Positions 1 to 6,789 of a stretch of DNA of 10,027 nucleotides are shown in pieces. The notes beneath the pieces are model-generated. The model was not told the origin of the DNA, did not search any database, and was given only the letters and a program-made list of their open reading frames with translations. Within the stretch, counting starts at the first letter, position 1. Every line of letters starts with the position of its first letter. A program made the position numbers and the translations under genes. Source of the stretch: Clostridia bacterium (GTDB taxonomy: Bacteria > Bacillota > Clostridia > Oscillospirales > Oscillospiraceae); NCBI GenBank assembly GCA_021153265.1, contig JAGKTU010000119.1, forward strand, positions 1-10,027. The letters are read 5' to 3'.

Positions 1-860
1 GAGTACACCGAGAACGCTAACTACACTGTTACCGTGGTCGATGGCACCTTCACCATCACCCCCAAGGCGATCACCATCGTAGCAAACGATGCCACCAAGG
101 TCTTCGGTGAAACCGATCCTGCTCTGACCACCGACTGCACCATCGCTGAGCTGAATGCCAAGGCTGTCCGCGAGGCTGGTGAGAATGTTGGCGAGTACAA
201 GATCACCGTCGAGTACACCGAGAACGCCAACTACACTGTTACCGTGGTCGATGGCAAGTTCACCATCACCCCCAAGGCTGTGACCATCACCGCCGCTGAC
301 GCAACCAAGGTCTTCGGCGAGAGCGATCCTGCCCTGACCACCGACTGCACCATCGCTGAGCTGAATGCCAAGGCAGTCCGCGAGGCCGGTGAGAACGTTG
401 GTACTTACACCATCAAGGTCGAGTACACCGAGAACGCTAACTACACCGTTACCACCGTTGACGGCAAGTTCACCATTACGCCCAAGGCTGTGACCATCAC
501 CGCAAATGACGCAACTAAGGTCTTCGGCGAGGCTGATCCTGCTCTGACCACCGACTGCACCATCGCAGAGCTGAATGCTAAGGCAGTCCGTGAGGCCGGT
601 GAGAACGTCGGTGAGTACGCAATCAAGGTCGAGTACACCGAAAACGCCAACTACACCGTTACCACCGTGGATGGCACCTTCACCATCACTCCCAAGGCTG
701 TGAGCATTACCGCCGCTGATGCAACTAAGGTCTTCGGCGAGGCTGATCCCGCGCTGACCACCGACTGCACCATCGCTGAGCTGAATGCCAAGGCAGTCCG
801 TGAGGCCGGCGAGGATGTCGGTGAGTACAAGATTACCGTCGAGTACACCGAGAATCCCAA
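1..860 (+). repeat. 210-bp in-frame tandem repeat (four units plus part of a fifth)
   Basis: The same string (GAGTACACCGAGAA, then C/T changes) begins units at 1, 211, 421, 631 and 841, an exact 210-bp period equal to 70 codons. The first four copies differ mainly at single bases. For example, over the first 60 bases units 1 and 2 differ at only three positions. The fifth copy keeps the first 20-odd bases and then diverges. The array probably continues left of the window, because base 1 falls at a unit boundary. Differences include both silent and amino-acid changes (TFTIT/KFTIT, ANDAT/AADAT), as expected for recent duplication or gene conversion under selection for the protein. Confidence 0.95.
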
Positions 861-1953
861 CTACGTTGTGACTGTGACTGACGGCGCCAAGCTGACCATC
901 ACCCAGCGCAGCATCACCGTCAAGCTGGATGATGTGACCATCGAATCCGGCGACGAGCTGCCCACCTTCACCTACACCATCACTTCCGGCGAGCTGCCCG
1001 AGGGAGGCAGTCTGGATCTGACCATCACCACCGATGCTGTGGATTCCACCACTCCCGGTACCTACACCATCACCGCCCAGAACAACGATCCCAACTACGC
1101 CATCACTGTGGAGAATGCAACGCTGACCATCGAGGACAGCCATGCTGGCCTGTACCCCATCCACTTCGATCCTGCTGCTGACGATACCGGTACCATCATC
1201 CCCGGCGGCGTGGTGGAGATCGACGGCGTTCCCTATGTTCTGGATGACGACACCACCGTTTGGGTGCCTCACACCACCGGCAAGCTGGCTACCACCTACA
1301 AGTACAAGGTCGGTGAGACCTACTACGAGACCTATCCCACCAACATGTACGTCTGGCTGCTGAAGGTCACCGATACTGACGGCGACGGCGAGTACGATCT
1401 GTACACCGCTGAGCGCGTCAAGGAGCTGGATGACTTCATGCTCTATGCCGGTACTTCCATCCGCATCAACGCCAACCCCGGCATCCGGTTCTTCACCACT
1501 GTGCCTGCGGACAAGCTCAAGGCTCTGATGGGCGGCAAGCTGCTTACCGGCGATCTGGCTGGCTTCAAGCTGGTCCGTTCCGGTACGCTGTACGTGAAGT
1601 GGAGAGAAGAGACCAGCAATCTGGTCATGGGCGTGGGTGTAAGCAGTGACGTCTACGGCGGCGCAGCCGGCAACACCTTCCGCCGCTTCAGCACCGCCAA
1701 TGGCCGTGACTGGTTCACCGGTATGCTGACAAACCTGCCCGACGATGCTGATACGCTGAGTATGGACATCCTGTCCCGTCCCTACATTGTCCTGGAGCGC
1801 GACGGTGAGCAGATCGTCATCTACGGCGGCACGGTGCGGCGCAGTGTCTACTACGTTGCTACTCAGAACCGGGATGTCTACGAAACCGGCACCGCCTACG
1901 ATAACTACATCGAGAACATCATCACCATCGTGGAAAATGCCAAAAACGGCTGA
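1..1953 (+). CDS. MBG-repeat cell-surface protein, 5' end missing
   Basis: The reading frame is open from base 1, so the start and any signal peptide lie left of the window; 650 residues are visible. Residues 1 to about 280 are four near-identical 70-residue repeats with the pattern TITPKAVTITA.DATKVFGEADPALT, which I recognise as MBG-type beta-sandwich repeats of bacterial adhesin-like surface proteins. A divergent MBG-like unit follows (about 281-378). The remaining 270 residues are non-repetitive and hold a calcium-loop-like DTDGDGEYD (458-466) and a GTSIRINANPGIRF segment (about 484-497) that resembles a C-terminal domain of other Clostridia surface proteins, from memory. The end lacks an LPXTG motif and a hydrophobic tail, so it is not sortase-anchored by that route. 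The likely role is an extracellular stalk or adhesin; ligand unknown. The next gene starts 24 nt downstream with its own ribosome site, suggesting one transcript. Repeat family is fairly sure; function is inferred. Confidence 0.85.
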   Translation, partial: EYTENANYTVTVVDGTFTITPKAITIVANDATKVFGETDPALTTDCTIAELNAKAVREAGENVGEYKITVEYTENANYTVTVVDGKFTITPKAVTITAADATKVFGESDPALTTDCTIAELNAKAVREAGENVGTYTIKVEYTENANYTVTTVDGKFTITPKAVTITANDATKVFGEADPALTTDCTIAELNAKAVREAGENVGEYAIKVEYTENANYTVTTVDGTFTITPKAVSITAADATKVFGEADPALTTDCTIAELNAKAVREAGEDVGEYKITVEYTENPNYVVTVTDGAKLTITQRSITVKLDDVTIESGDELPTFTYTITSGELPEGGSLDLTITTDAVDSTTPGTYTITAQNNDPNYAITVENATLTIEDSHAGLYPIHFDPAADDTGTIIPGGVVEIDGVPYVLDDDTTVWVPHTTGKLATTYKYKVGETYYETYPTNMYVWLLKVTDTDGDGEYDLYTAERVKELDDFMLYAGTSIRINANPGIRFFTTVPADKLKALMGGKLLTGDLAGFKLVRSGTLYVKWREETSNLVMGVGVSSDVYGGAAGNTFRRFSTANGRDWFTGMLTNLPDDADTLSMDILSRPYIVLERDGEQIVIYGGTVRRSVYYVATQNRDVYETGTAYDNYIENIITIVENAKNG

Positions 1954-1977
1954 TCCCGTCAGTAAAGGAGAAACAAA

Positions 1978-3093
1978 ATGAAGAGAATTCTTACATTTGC
2001 GCTGGCAGTTGCGCTCCTGCTGACCATGGCTGCCTGCACGCAGGAGGAAGCGGCGGCGCCGACTACGGTTCCTACCACCGTTCCGAACACTACTGAAACT
2101 CCCACCGAACCGGCTCCCCCTGTGGAGCCGGAGTGGGAACCCGGTGTCTCCCGGGCTACCTTCGGCGAAGGCTACTACACCACGCTGACCAAGGGCACCG
2201 AGGTCAATGTGCTGGGCGCCTATGAAGACTACTTCATCATCGCAGGTGATGAGGTGGATCTGATCGTGGAGAAACGCTTTGTCCGTCTGGAGAGCGAAGA
2301 ACCCTTCGAAGCCAAGGATGGCTACGCCAGAAAGGATACTCTGGTCTACGCATCCGTCTATATGCGCGAAGAACCCATCGCTACCCTGAAGACCAACACC
2401 AAGCTGAAGGTGCTGGAGGGTAAGGGCGACTGGCTGTACACCGGCAACTGGCTGTACGTCGAATGGGACGGCGGCGCAGGCTACGTCCGCGCTGAGCAGG
2501 TCAGCGACCACGAGCTCAGAGGCGGCGGTGGCGGTGGCGGCGGTGCTACCGACGGTACCGACGTGGATATCGGCGGTCTGTCCGCTGATGGCGTTTCCGG
2601 TCAGATCGTGCTGCTGGGCGATTACTACGGACCCGAAATGGACGAGGAGTTCGAAGGCGGCAAGGGCATCGTCATTGCCGACGATATCGAAGCCTATCTG
2701 TGCCTGCTGCTGCGCGACGGCGAGGCCAAGGTCGTTTCCTATGACGAGGAAATCTGCACCATTTACCTCGGCAATGGCATGACCGCTCAGGTCCCCCGCT
2801 GGCTGCTGCGGCTGGAGGGCGATGAGGAATACGAAACCTGGACCGGCTACATCAAGGGCAAGCAGGTTGTCTGCAAGGAGTACCAGATGCGCAACATCCT
2901 GGTGGAGCTGAAGACCAACCACGAAGTCGTTGTGCTGGATGAGCTGCCCGATTGCTACGTCATTGAAGTCGACGGCCAGATCGGCTATGTGCCTCTGGAC
3001 GGCGTCAGCCCCACCCCCATCAAGGGCGGCGGTGGCGGCGGCGGTAATGGCGGCGGTGGCGGCGGCGACGGCTGGACGCCCCCTGCTATGTGA
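1978..3093 (+). CDS. Lipoprotein with duplicated SH3-like module and polyglycine runs
   Basis: This 371-residue product starts at ATG 1978, with AAAGGAG (1964-1970) 7 nt upstream. Residues 1-20 form a lipoprotein signal: MKR, a hydrophobic core and the lipobox TMAAC with Cys20 as the lipidation site. A Thr/Pro-rich spacer (about 21-55) follows. Two related halves come next. Residues 66-176 contain short SH3-like beta segments ending in GYVRAEQVS and a run of eight glycines (182-189). Residues 239-344 repeat the plan, ending in GYVPLDGVS, with glycine runs at 350-356 and 358-363. The halves share an LKTN..(4)..VL segment (138-146 and 311-320). Bacterial SH3-like domains often bind peptidoglycan or serve as extracellular modules; the role here is unknown. 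It is likely on the outer face of the membrane and co-transcribed with the MBG-repeat gene 24 nt upstream. The final codons overlap the convergent GH2 gene. Confidence 0.87.
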   Translation: MKRILTFALAVALLLTMAACTQEEAAAPTTVPTTVPNTTETPTEPAPPVEPEWEPGVSRATFGEGYYTTLTKGTEVNVLGAYEDYFIIAGDEVDLIVEKRFVRLESEEPFEAKDGYARKDTLVYASVYMREEPIATLKTNTKLKVLEGKGDWLYTGNWLYVEWDGGAGYVRAEQVSDHELRGGGGGGGGATDGTDVDIGGLSADGVSGQIVLLGDYYGPEMDEEFEGGKGIVIADDIEAYLCLLLRDGEAKVVSYDEEICTIYLGNGMTAQVPRWLLRLEGDEEYETWTGYIKGKQVVCKEYQMRNILVELKTNHEVVVLDELPDCYVIEVDGQIGYVPLDGVSPTPIKGGGGGGGNGGGGGGDGWTPPAM

Positions 3094-5179
3094 TCATCAG
3101 GGAGTTGCCGGACATAAAGCTCTGCATCAGACCACCCAGAATTTTGGCGGTTTCGGGGTGATCCATCAATGCGCCCATCTTATCCTTGATGGAGAATGCA
3201 TCCTTGGGGTACTTGAAGGCCTTCTTCATGGCCACCAGCTCGGGATCGTCGAACCAGTTGACACCCTGGTTGCCATCGGGCAGATCGTAGCTGTAGTCAT
3301 GCTCGGCAACGCCGCACACCTTGATGGTGTTGGCCTTAATTTCGCCGGCGTAGGCGGTGACGGTGTTCTCGCCATCATTCAGAGCCACATTTTCGAAGGT
3401 GATCATGTGGTCAACAGCCTTCTTGGTGGCAACGTCGACACCATTGACGACCAGAGTGACGGTCTCGCAGTTGGTGTAGACGATGACATTCCGCTCCTCG
3501 GGAGCGCGGTTGACGAACCGGCCGCCGGAAACGAAGACCATGGGCTCGGGATTCCACCATGCCTTGTACAGATAGAAGGCATCCTTCTTGATCTTGCGGT
3601 CGTAGGTGATCAGACCCTTGTTGTTACGGCCCTGAACACCGCCCTCGTTACGGGCGTCGGCGGCAAAGTCGAAGCAGTTCCACTGGTGGGTAGCCCACAG
3701 GTAGGGACGGGTGGCGAAGGTCTTCAGCATCTCCTGATGGTAGTGGTTTGCGTACTCCTCGGTGTAGTCGTGGTTCTCGGGCTCAGCGGAGTGCCAGGAC
3801 AGGATGTTCTCTGCGCCGTACTCGGAAACGCCCAGGCACTTGTCGGGATGCATGGCGTGGAACTTATCCAGCCAGGGACCGTTGTCTTCCACCTCGCCGC
3901 CGTACCAGCCGAAGTAGTGGTTGTAGGAGACCACGTCGGTGATGAAGTTATGCTCGGAGTCCATGGGAGTCATGGAAACCTGTGCCATAGTGGTCAGGCG
4001 GCTGGGGTCCATAGCCTTGGCCAGCTCATGGAGGTCGCGCAGGTTCTGGCGCAGGTCTTCCCGGTCGACGCCGATGAGGATCTCGTTGGAGATGCCCCAG
4101 AACATGATGGCGGGGTGGTTGTAGTTCTGAGCAACCAGCTCGGTCATCTGGGAGATGGTGTTGTTGTAGGCCTCACGGCTGGGGATGAACTGGGAGATGA
4201 AGGGGATCTCAGCCCAGAGGACGAAACCGGTCTTGTCGCACAGGTCATAGAAGTACTGATCGTGCTGATAGTGCGCAAGTCTGATGGTGTTGGCACCCAG
4301 CTCCTTGATCAGGGCGATGTCCTCTTCGTGATCAGCCTTGGAGATGGCCCAACCCTTGTCCAGACGGTCCTGGTGACGGGCGACGCCGTGCAGAGGCAGC
4401 CGTCTGCCGTTGAGGTAGAAGCCGGTCTCGGCATCCACGCGGAAGGAACGGTAGCCGTAATTGACGGTAACGGCATCCAGAACCTCCTCGCCATTGACGA
4501 TGGTGGCGGTGGCGGTGTACAGATAGGGATCAACCAGGCCGTTCCACAGATGGGGCTCCTTCACGTCGATGAGGACGTGGGCATGCTCGGTGGCGGCGGT
4601 ATCGGCGGTGCCGACTACGTTGCCCTCGGCGTCCTTCAGCTCCACATGGAGGGTGCAGCCTTCGGCGTTCACGGGGAACAGGTCAACGCGGGTCTTGCCC
4701 ACATTGTGGGGAGTGACAAAGACAGCATCGGTGCCGTCCAGCAGCAGGTCGAAGTGGGCATCGCTGACCTCAATGAAGTTCACATCGCGGTACAGACCGC
4801 CGTAGAAGGTGAAGTCGGCGTTCTGGGGATAGACATCACAGGATGCGTTGGTGACCACCACGGTCAGAACGTTGCCTTCTGCCTTCATGGCAGGGGTCAG
4901 ATCATAGCGGAAGGTGGAGAAGCCACCCTTATGGGTACCCAGCTCCCGGCCGTTGCAGTAGACAGTGGCCACATGGTTGGCGCCCTGCAGCTCGATGTAC
5001 TGCTTCTTGCCCTTGGTGGGGTTGGGCAGGGTGATCTCGTAAGTACCGATGCCGCGCCAGTAGTCAGCGCCGCCGTCCTGACCGTCCAGAGCATTCCAGG
5101 TGTGGGGTAGGGCCACGGGCTGGAAAGCCTCGCCATGCTTCGCAAACAGCGCTTGTGTCAACGGAGTATTTACACGCAT
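3086..5179 (-). CDS. Glycoside hydrolase family 2 (beta-galactosidase/glucuronidase type)
   Basis: This 697-residue enzyme would hydrolyse terminal beta-galactosides or a related beta-glycoside. Its order is a sugar-binding jelly-roll domain (about 15-140), an Ig-like domain (about 150-250), a TIM barrel (about 255-545), and a C-terminal Ig-like domain (about 546-625). A helical tail (about 645-690) carries the pattern GALMDHPETAKIL. Visible GH2 landmarks are HGVARHQDR (264-272), NHPAIMFWGISNE with the acid/base Glu366, and SEYGAEN with the nucleophile Glu453. The 87-residue gap between them is in the family range. WNCFDFA and NNKGLITYDRK (519-529) are also typical. There is no signal peptide, so it acts in the cytoplasm on imported substrate. 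The start is ATG 5177-5179, with AAGGAG (5188-5193) 8 nt upstream. Family and catalysis are near certain; substrate is not. It has its own promoter, and its stop overlaps the convergent lipoprotein gene by 8 bp. Confidence 0.95.
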   Translation of the reverse strand: MRVNTPLTQALFAKHGEAFQPVALPHTWNALDGQDGGADYWRGIGTYEITLPNPTKGKKQYIELQGANHVATVYCNGRELGTHKGGFSTFRYDLTPAMKAEGNVLTVVVTNASCDVYPQNADFTFYGGLYRDVNFIEVSDAHFDLLLDGTDAVFVTPHNVGKTRVDLFPVNAEGCTLHVELKDAEGNVVGTADTAATEHAHVLIDVKEPHLWNGLVDPYLYTATATIVNGEEVLDAVTVNYGYRSFRVDAETGFYLNGRRLPLHGVARHQDRLDKGWAISKADHEEDIALIKELGANTIRLAHYQHDQYFYDLCDKTGFVLWAEIPFISQFIPSREAYNNTISQMTELVAQNYNHPAIMFWGISNEILIGVDREDLRQNLRDLHELAKAMDPSRLTTMAQVSMTPMDSEHNFITDVVSYNHYFGWYGGEVEDNGPWLDKFHAMHPDKCLGVSEYGAENILSWHSAEPENHDYTEEYANHYHQEMLKTFATRPYLWATHQWNCFDFAADARNEGGVQGRNNKGLITYDRKIKKDAFYLYKAWWNPEPMVFVSGGRFVNRAPEERNVIVYTNCETVTLVVNGVDVATKKAVDHMITFENVALNDGENTVTAYAGEIKANTIKVCGVAEHDYSYDLPDGNQGVNWFDDPELVAMKKAFKYPKDAFSIKDKMGALMDHPETAKILGGLMQSFMSGNSLMIT

Positions 5180-5187
5180 AAATTATG

Positions 5188-5193
5188 CTCCTT
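5188..5193 (-). promoter_or_regulatory. Ribosome binding site of the GH2 gene
   Basis: AAGGAG on the minus strand, 8 nt from the ATG at 5179. It fixes the start; no better in-frame start lies upstream before the promoter. Confidence 0.85.
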
Positions 5194-5199
5194 TCAAAG

Positions 5200-5220
5200 T
5201 TAGCACGGGTATTCTGCTAA
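5200..5220. promoter_or_regulatory. Inverted repeat at the predicted GH2 transcript start
   Basis: Perfect 6-bp arms TTAGCA (5200-5205) and TGCTAA (5215-5220) are separated by 9 nt. The site begins 5 nt downstream of the -10 box and covers the predicted start of transcription. That is a common place for a repressor operator; it could instead form a weak 5' hairpin in the mRNA. No matching regulator gene is present in the window. Confidence 0.45.
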
Positions 5221-5225
5221 ATAAC

Positions 5226-5254
5226 ATTATAACGCACAGATAGATAGCGGTCAA
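5226..5254 (-). promoter_or_regulatory. Sigma-A-type promoter of the GH2 gene
   Basis: On the minus strand TTGACC (5249-5254) and a perfect TATAAT (5226-5231) are separated by exactly 17 nt. Transcription would start near 5219, giving a leader of about 40 nt before the ATG. This is the best promoter in the window and shows that the GH2 gene can be expressed separately from the esterase gene upstream. Confidence 0.8.
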
Positions 5255-5299
5255 GATGCACAAAATACAAGAAAAAAGCAGGAGAAATTAGGTCTATAT

Positions 5300-5340
5300 G
5301 CCAAAGCCGCCGCAGATATCGAATCTGCGACGGCTTTGGC
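5300..5340 (-). terminator. Hairpin downstream of the esterase gene
   Basis: The left arm starts GCCAAAGCCG and the right arm ends CGGCTTTGGC. The stem is 17 positions with one mismatch (5310/5330) and a 5-nt loop (5318-5322). It lies 33 nt after the esterase stop and before the GH2 promoter, so it most likely ends the upstream minus-strand transcript. The following sequence on that strand (ATATAGACCTAATTTCT) has only a weak U-run, so release may be inefficient or the hairpin may instead protect the 3' end. Confidence 0.65.
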
Positions 5341-5372
5341 GATGGAATTTGGGTGGGCAGGGGGAATTTCTG

Positions 5373-6242
5373 TTATTCGCCCACTGCCTTATTGGTAAAC
5401 ATGGTCCAGATCATCTTGAAGAGATTGGGTTTTCCCATGCCGGTGGGCTTTTCGCCCAGCAGGAGCACCCGGTTTTGCCCCTTGCCGGAGGCAATCCAAG
5501 TGGGAAGTTCGCCTACGGAATTGGGATTGCCACTACGGACGAAGTTGCACAGATACTGAACCATTTGCTCGCTGAGCTGGCGGTCTTTGTCGGTCATGGG
5601 GCTGGTGCACTGCAACTGAACACTGGCTGCGCCGGCGCTCTGACCCATGATGGTCATGTTGTCCGGGTCGCCGCCGAAGGCCGCGATGTTATCTTTGACC
5701 CACTGGATGGCGGTCATCTGGTCATACAGGCCGTAGTTGCCGGTGAAACCGGCTTCCTCCTTCAGCTGGGGCAGGCACACGAAACCCATGGGGCCGAGGC
5801 GGTAGTTTAGCGTCACGCCGATGATGCCCTTGGTGGGCCAAACAGGGCCGTCGAAATGCTTCTCGTGGCCGCAGCCGCCGGTGAAACCACCGCCGTGAAT
5901 GTAGATCAGAACCGGAAGTTTGTCCCCCTCTTTGGCGGTTTCGGGGGTGAAAATGTTCAAAAACAGGCAGTCTTCGCTGTAGGTATAGGTTTCGCCTTTG
6001 CGGAATTCGTTGTAGTAGAAGATCTTCTTCAGATTCTCTTCCTCGTTATAGAATGCCCGGGGCTGATAGGAGCATGCGCCGTATTGGGTGGCGTCGTATA
6101 CGCCCTCCCAGCTTTTTACCTGCTTGGGATATACCCAGCGGCCCGCGGTGGCGTAGCGGATGCCCTTGTAGGCGATGGTACCGGGGACACTGCCGGCGAT
6201 GCCCTGCAGCTGACCGCAGGGGGTATTTACGATATAGTCCAT
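5373..6242 (-). CDS. Type B carboxylesterase with internal deletion
   Basis: This 289-residue product belongs to the type B carboxylesterase (PnbA-like) alpha/beta-hydrolase family, whose members are usually about 500 residues. The N-terminal half is well kept: EDCLFLNIFTP (90-100), the oxyanion-hole HGGGF (116-120), and the nucleophile elbow GQSAGA with Ser202. At about residues 214-218 (CTSPM then TDKDRQLSEQM) the protein jumps in frame to what looks like the normal C-terminal end, NFVRSGNPN...LPTWIAS. About 200 residues are absent, including the segment that carries the catalytic acid and His in this family. It is therefore probably inactive even though the frame is open. The start ATG 6240-6242 has a strong AAGGAGG (6249-6255) 6 nt upstream. 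It lies 75 nt after the GPH symporter remnant, probably in the same operon. The family call is sure; the deletion is inferred from recalled family architecture. Confidence 0.85.
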   Translation of the reverse strand: MDYIVNTPCGQLQGIAGSVPGTIAYKGIRYATAGRWVYPKQVKSWEGVYDATQYGACSYQPRAFYNEEENLKKIFYYNEFRKGETYTYSEDCLFLNIFTPETAKEGDKLPVLIYIHGGGFTGGCGHEKHFDGPVWPTKGIIGVTLNYRLGPMGFVCLPQLKEEAGFTGNYGLYDQMTAIQWVKDNIAAFGGDPDNMTIMGQSAGAASVQLQCTSPMTDKDRQLSEQMVQYLCNFVRSGNPNSVGELPTWIASGKGQNRVLLLGEKPTGMGKPNLFKMIWTMFTNKAVGE

Positions 6243-6264
6243 AGTTTTCCTCCTTAGAGAAAGA

Positions 6265-6294
6265 CCTGCGGCACGGCAGGCGCCATGCCGCAGG
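6265..6294 (-). terminator. Hairpin between symporter remnant and esterase gene
   Basis: A perfect 9-bp stem, CCTGCGGCA (6265-6273) with TGCCGCAGG (6286-6294), has a 12-nt loop. On the minus strand it is followed by TCTTTCTCT and then the esterase ribosome site. It sits between two genes of one apparent operon, so it may be a partial terminator, an attenuator or an mRNA processing and stability element. Confidence 0.45.
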
Positions 6295-6317
6295 GTGAGA
6301 ATAAGATGTATTGGAGA

Positions 6318-6754
6318 TTACTTCTGTGCAGCCTTGTGTGCGGCCATCTTTTCGCGAACCTCGGGGGTGATGTTCCAAACGAACTTGAAGGCAGCCCAGG
6401 AACCCAGAATGAACACGGCGGGAACCAGAACGCAAAGAACCTTCAGACCCAGCACGGTGCCGGCCAGCAGAGGGGTAGCCCGGAGCAGCCAGGGACGGAA
6501 CTTGCCGTTCTTATTGTGCTTTTGGCGAAGGCTTTGTCCATCAGGGCGCCCATCATGGGGTCGTTGATGGCGTCCCAAACGGTCCAGATGATGGTCAGCG
6601 TACCCATCAGCACCGGGTCGACACCCAGAACGTTGGTGCAGTACAGACCGAAGATACTGGCCATCAGGGTAAAGGTCATACAACCGCCCCAGTCGCCGAA
6701 CATGTAGCCGAACCAGTGCTTCGTGGTCAGGCTGTTTTTGGGTTTTTGTTTCGT
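6318..6754 (-). pseudogene. Remnant of a GPH-family sugar:cation symporter
   Basis: Two frames together encode the ends of a glycoside-pentoside-hexuronide symporter (MFS-type, normally about 450-500 residues). The first frame, from 6754, reads KQKPKNSLTTKHWFGYMFGDWGG, with the family motif DPMMGALMDK shortly after. The codon where Met is expected (6752-6754) is ACG, yet AGAGG (6762-6766) stands 7 nt upstream as a normal ribosome site would. At the four-A run (6520-6523) the frame breaks; one more A would continue as KKHNKNGKFRPWLL, the conserved loop after the motif. Soon after RATP the sequence joins the last membrane helix and tail (VLCVLVPAVFILGSW to HKAAQK, stop at 6318). About 300 residues of membrane domain are missing. 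This cannot make a working transporter. The substrate was probably a glycoside or uronide used with the esterase and GH2. Family identity is firm; the ancestral length is inferred. Confidence 0.8.
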
Positions 6755-6761
6755 TGCGCAA

Positions 6762-6766
6762 CCTCT
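6762..6766 (-). promoter_or_regulatory. Ribosome binding site before the lost symporter start codon
   Basis: AGAGG on the minus strand, 7 nt before ACG 6754. Its spacing supports ACG being a mutated ATG, rather than the TTG at 6759-6761, which directly abuts this site and is in the wrong frame for the membrane helices. Confidence 0.6.
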
Positions 6767-6789
6767 AAATGTTGTATTTCACATCAAGT

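Noticed and set aside
21..860. Similar 69-codon minus-strand frames recurring every 210 bp
   Set aside because: They are antisense images of the MBG repeats. Their similarity comes only from the tandem repeat, and none has a ribosome site.
1..860. CRISPR-like array
   Set aside because: The period is 210 bp with no short repeat plus unique spacer pattern. The whole unit is repeated and coding.
2930..5110. A 726-codon plus-strand open frame opposite the GH2 gene
   Set aside because: It is the antisense shadow of a GC-rich, codon-biased gene. It has Gly/Val/Asp-heavy composition, no recognisable domain and no ribosome site, while the opposite strand encodes a clear GH2 enzyme with catalytic residues.
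5298..5810. Plus-strand open frame of 170 codons
   Set aside because: It is antisense to the esterase, with no ribosome site, and starts inside the terminator hairpin.
6318..6761. Minus-strand frame of 147 codons starting at TTG 6761 as an intact gene
   Set aside because: Only its last third is protein-like (FRPWLL to the end). Its first part is a shifted reading of conserved symporter sequence, and its TTG directly abuts the ribosome site.
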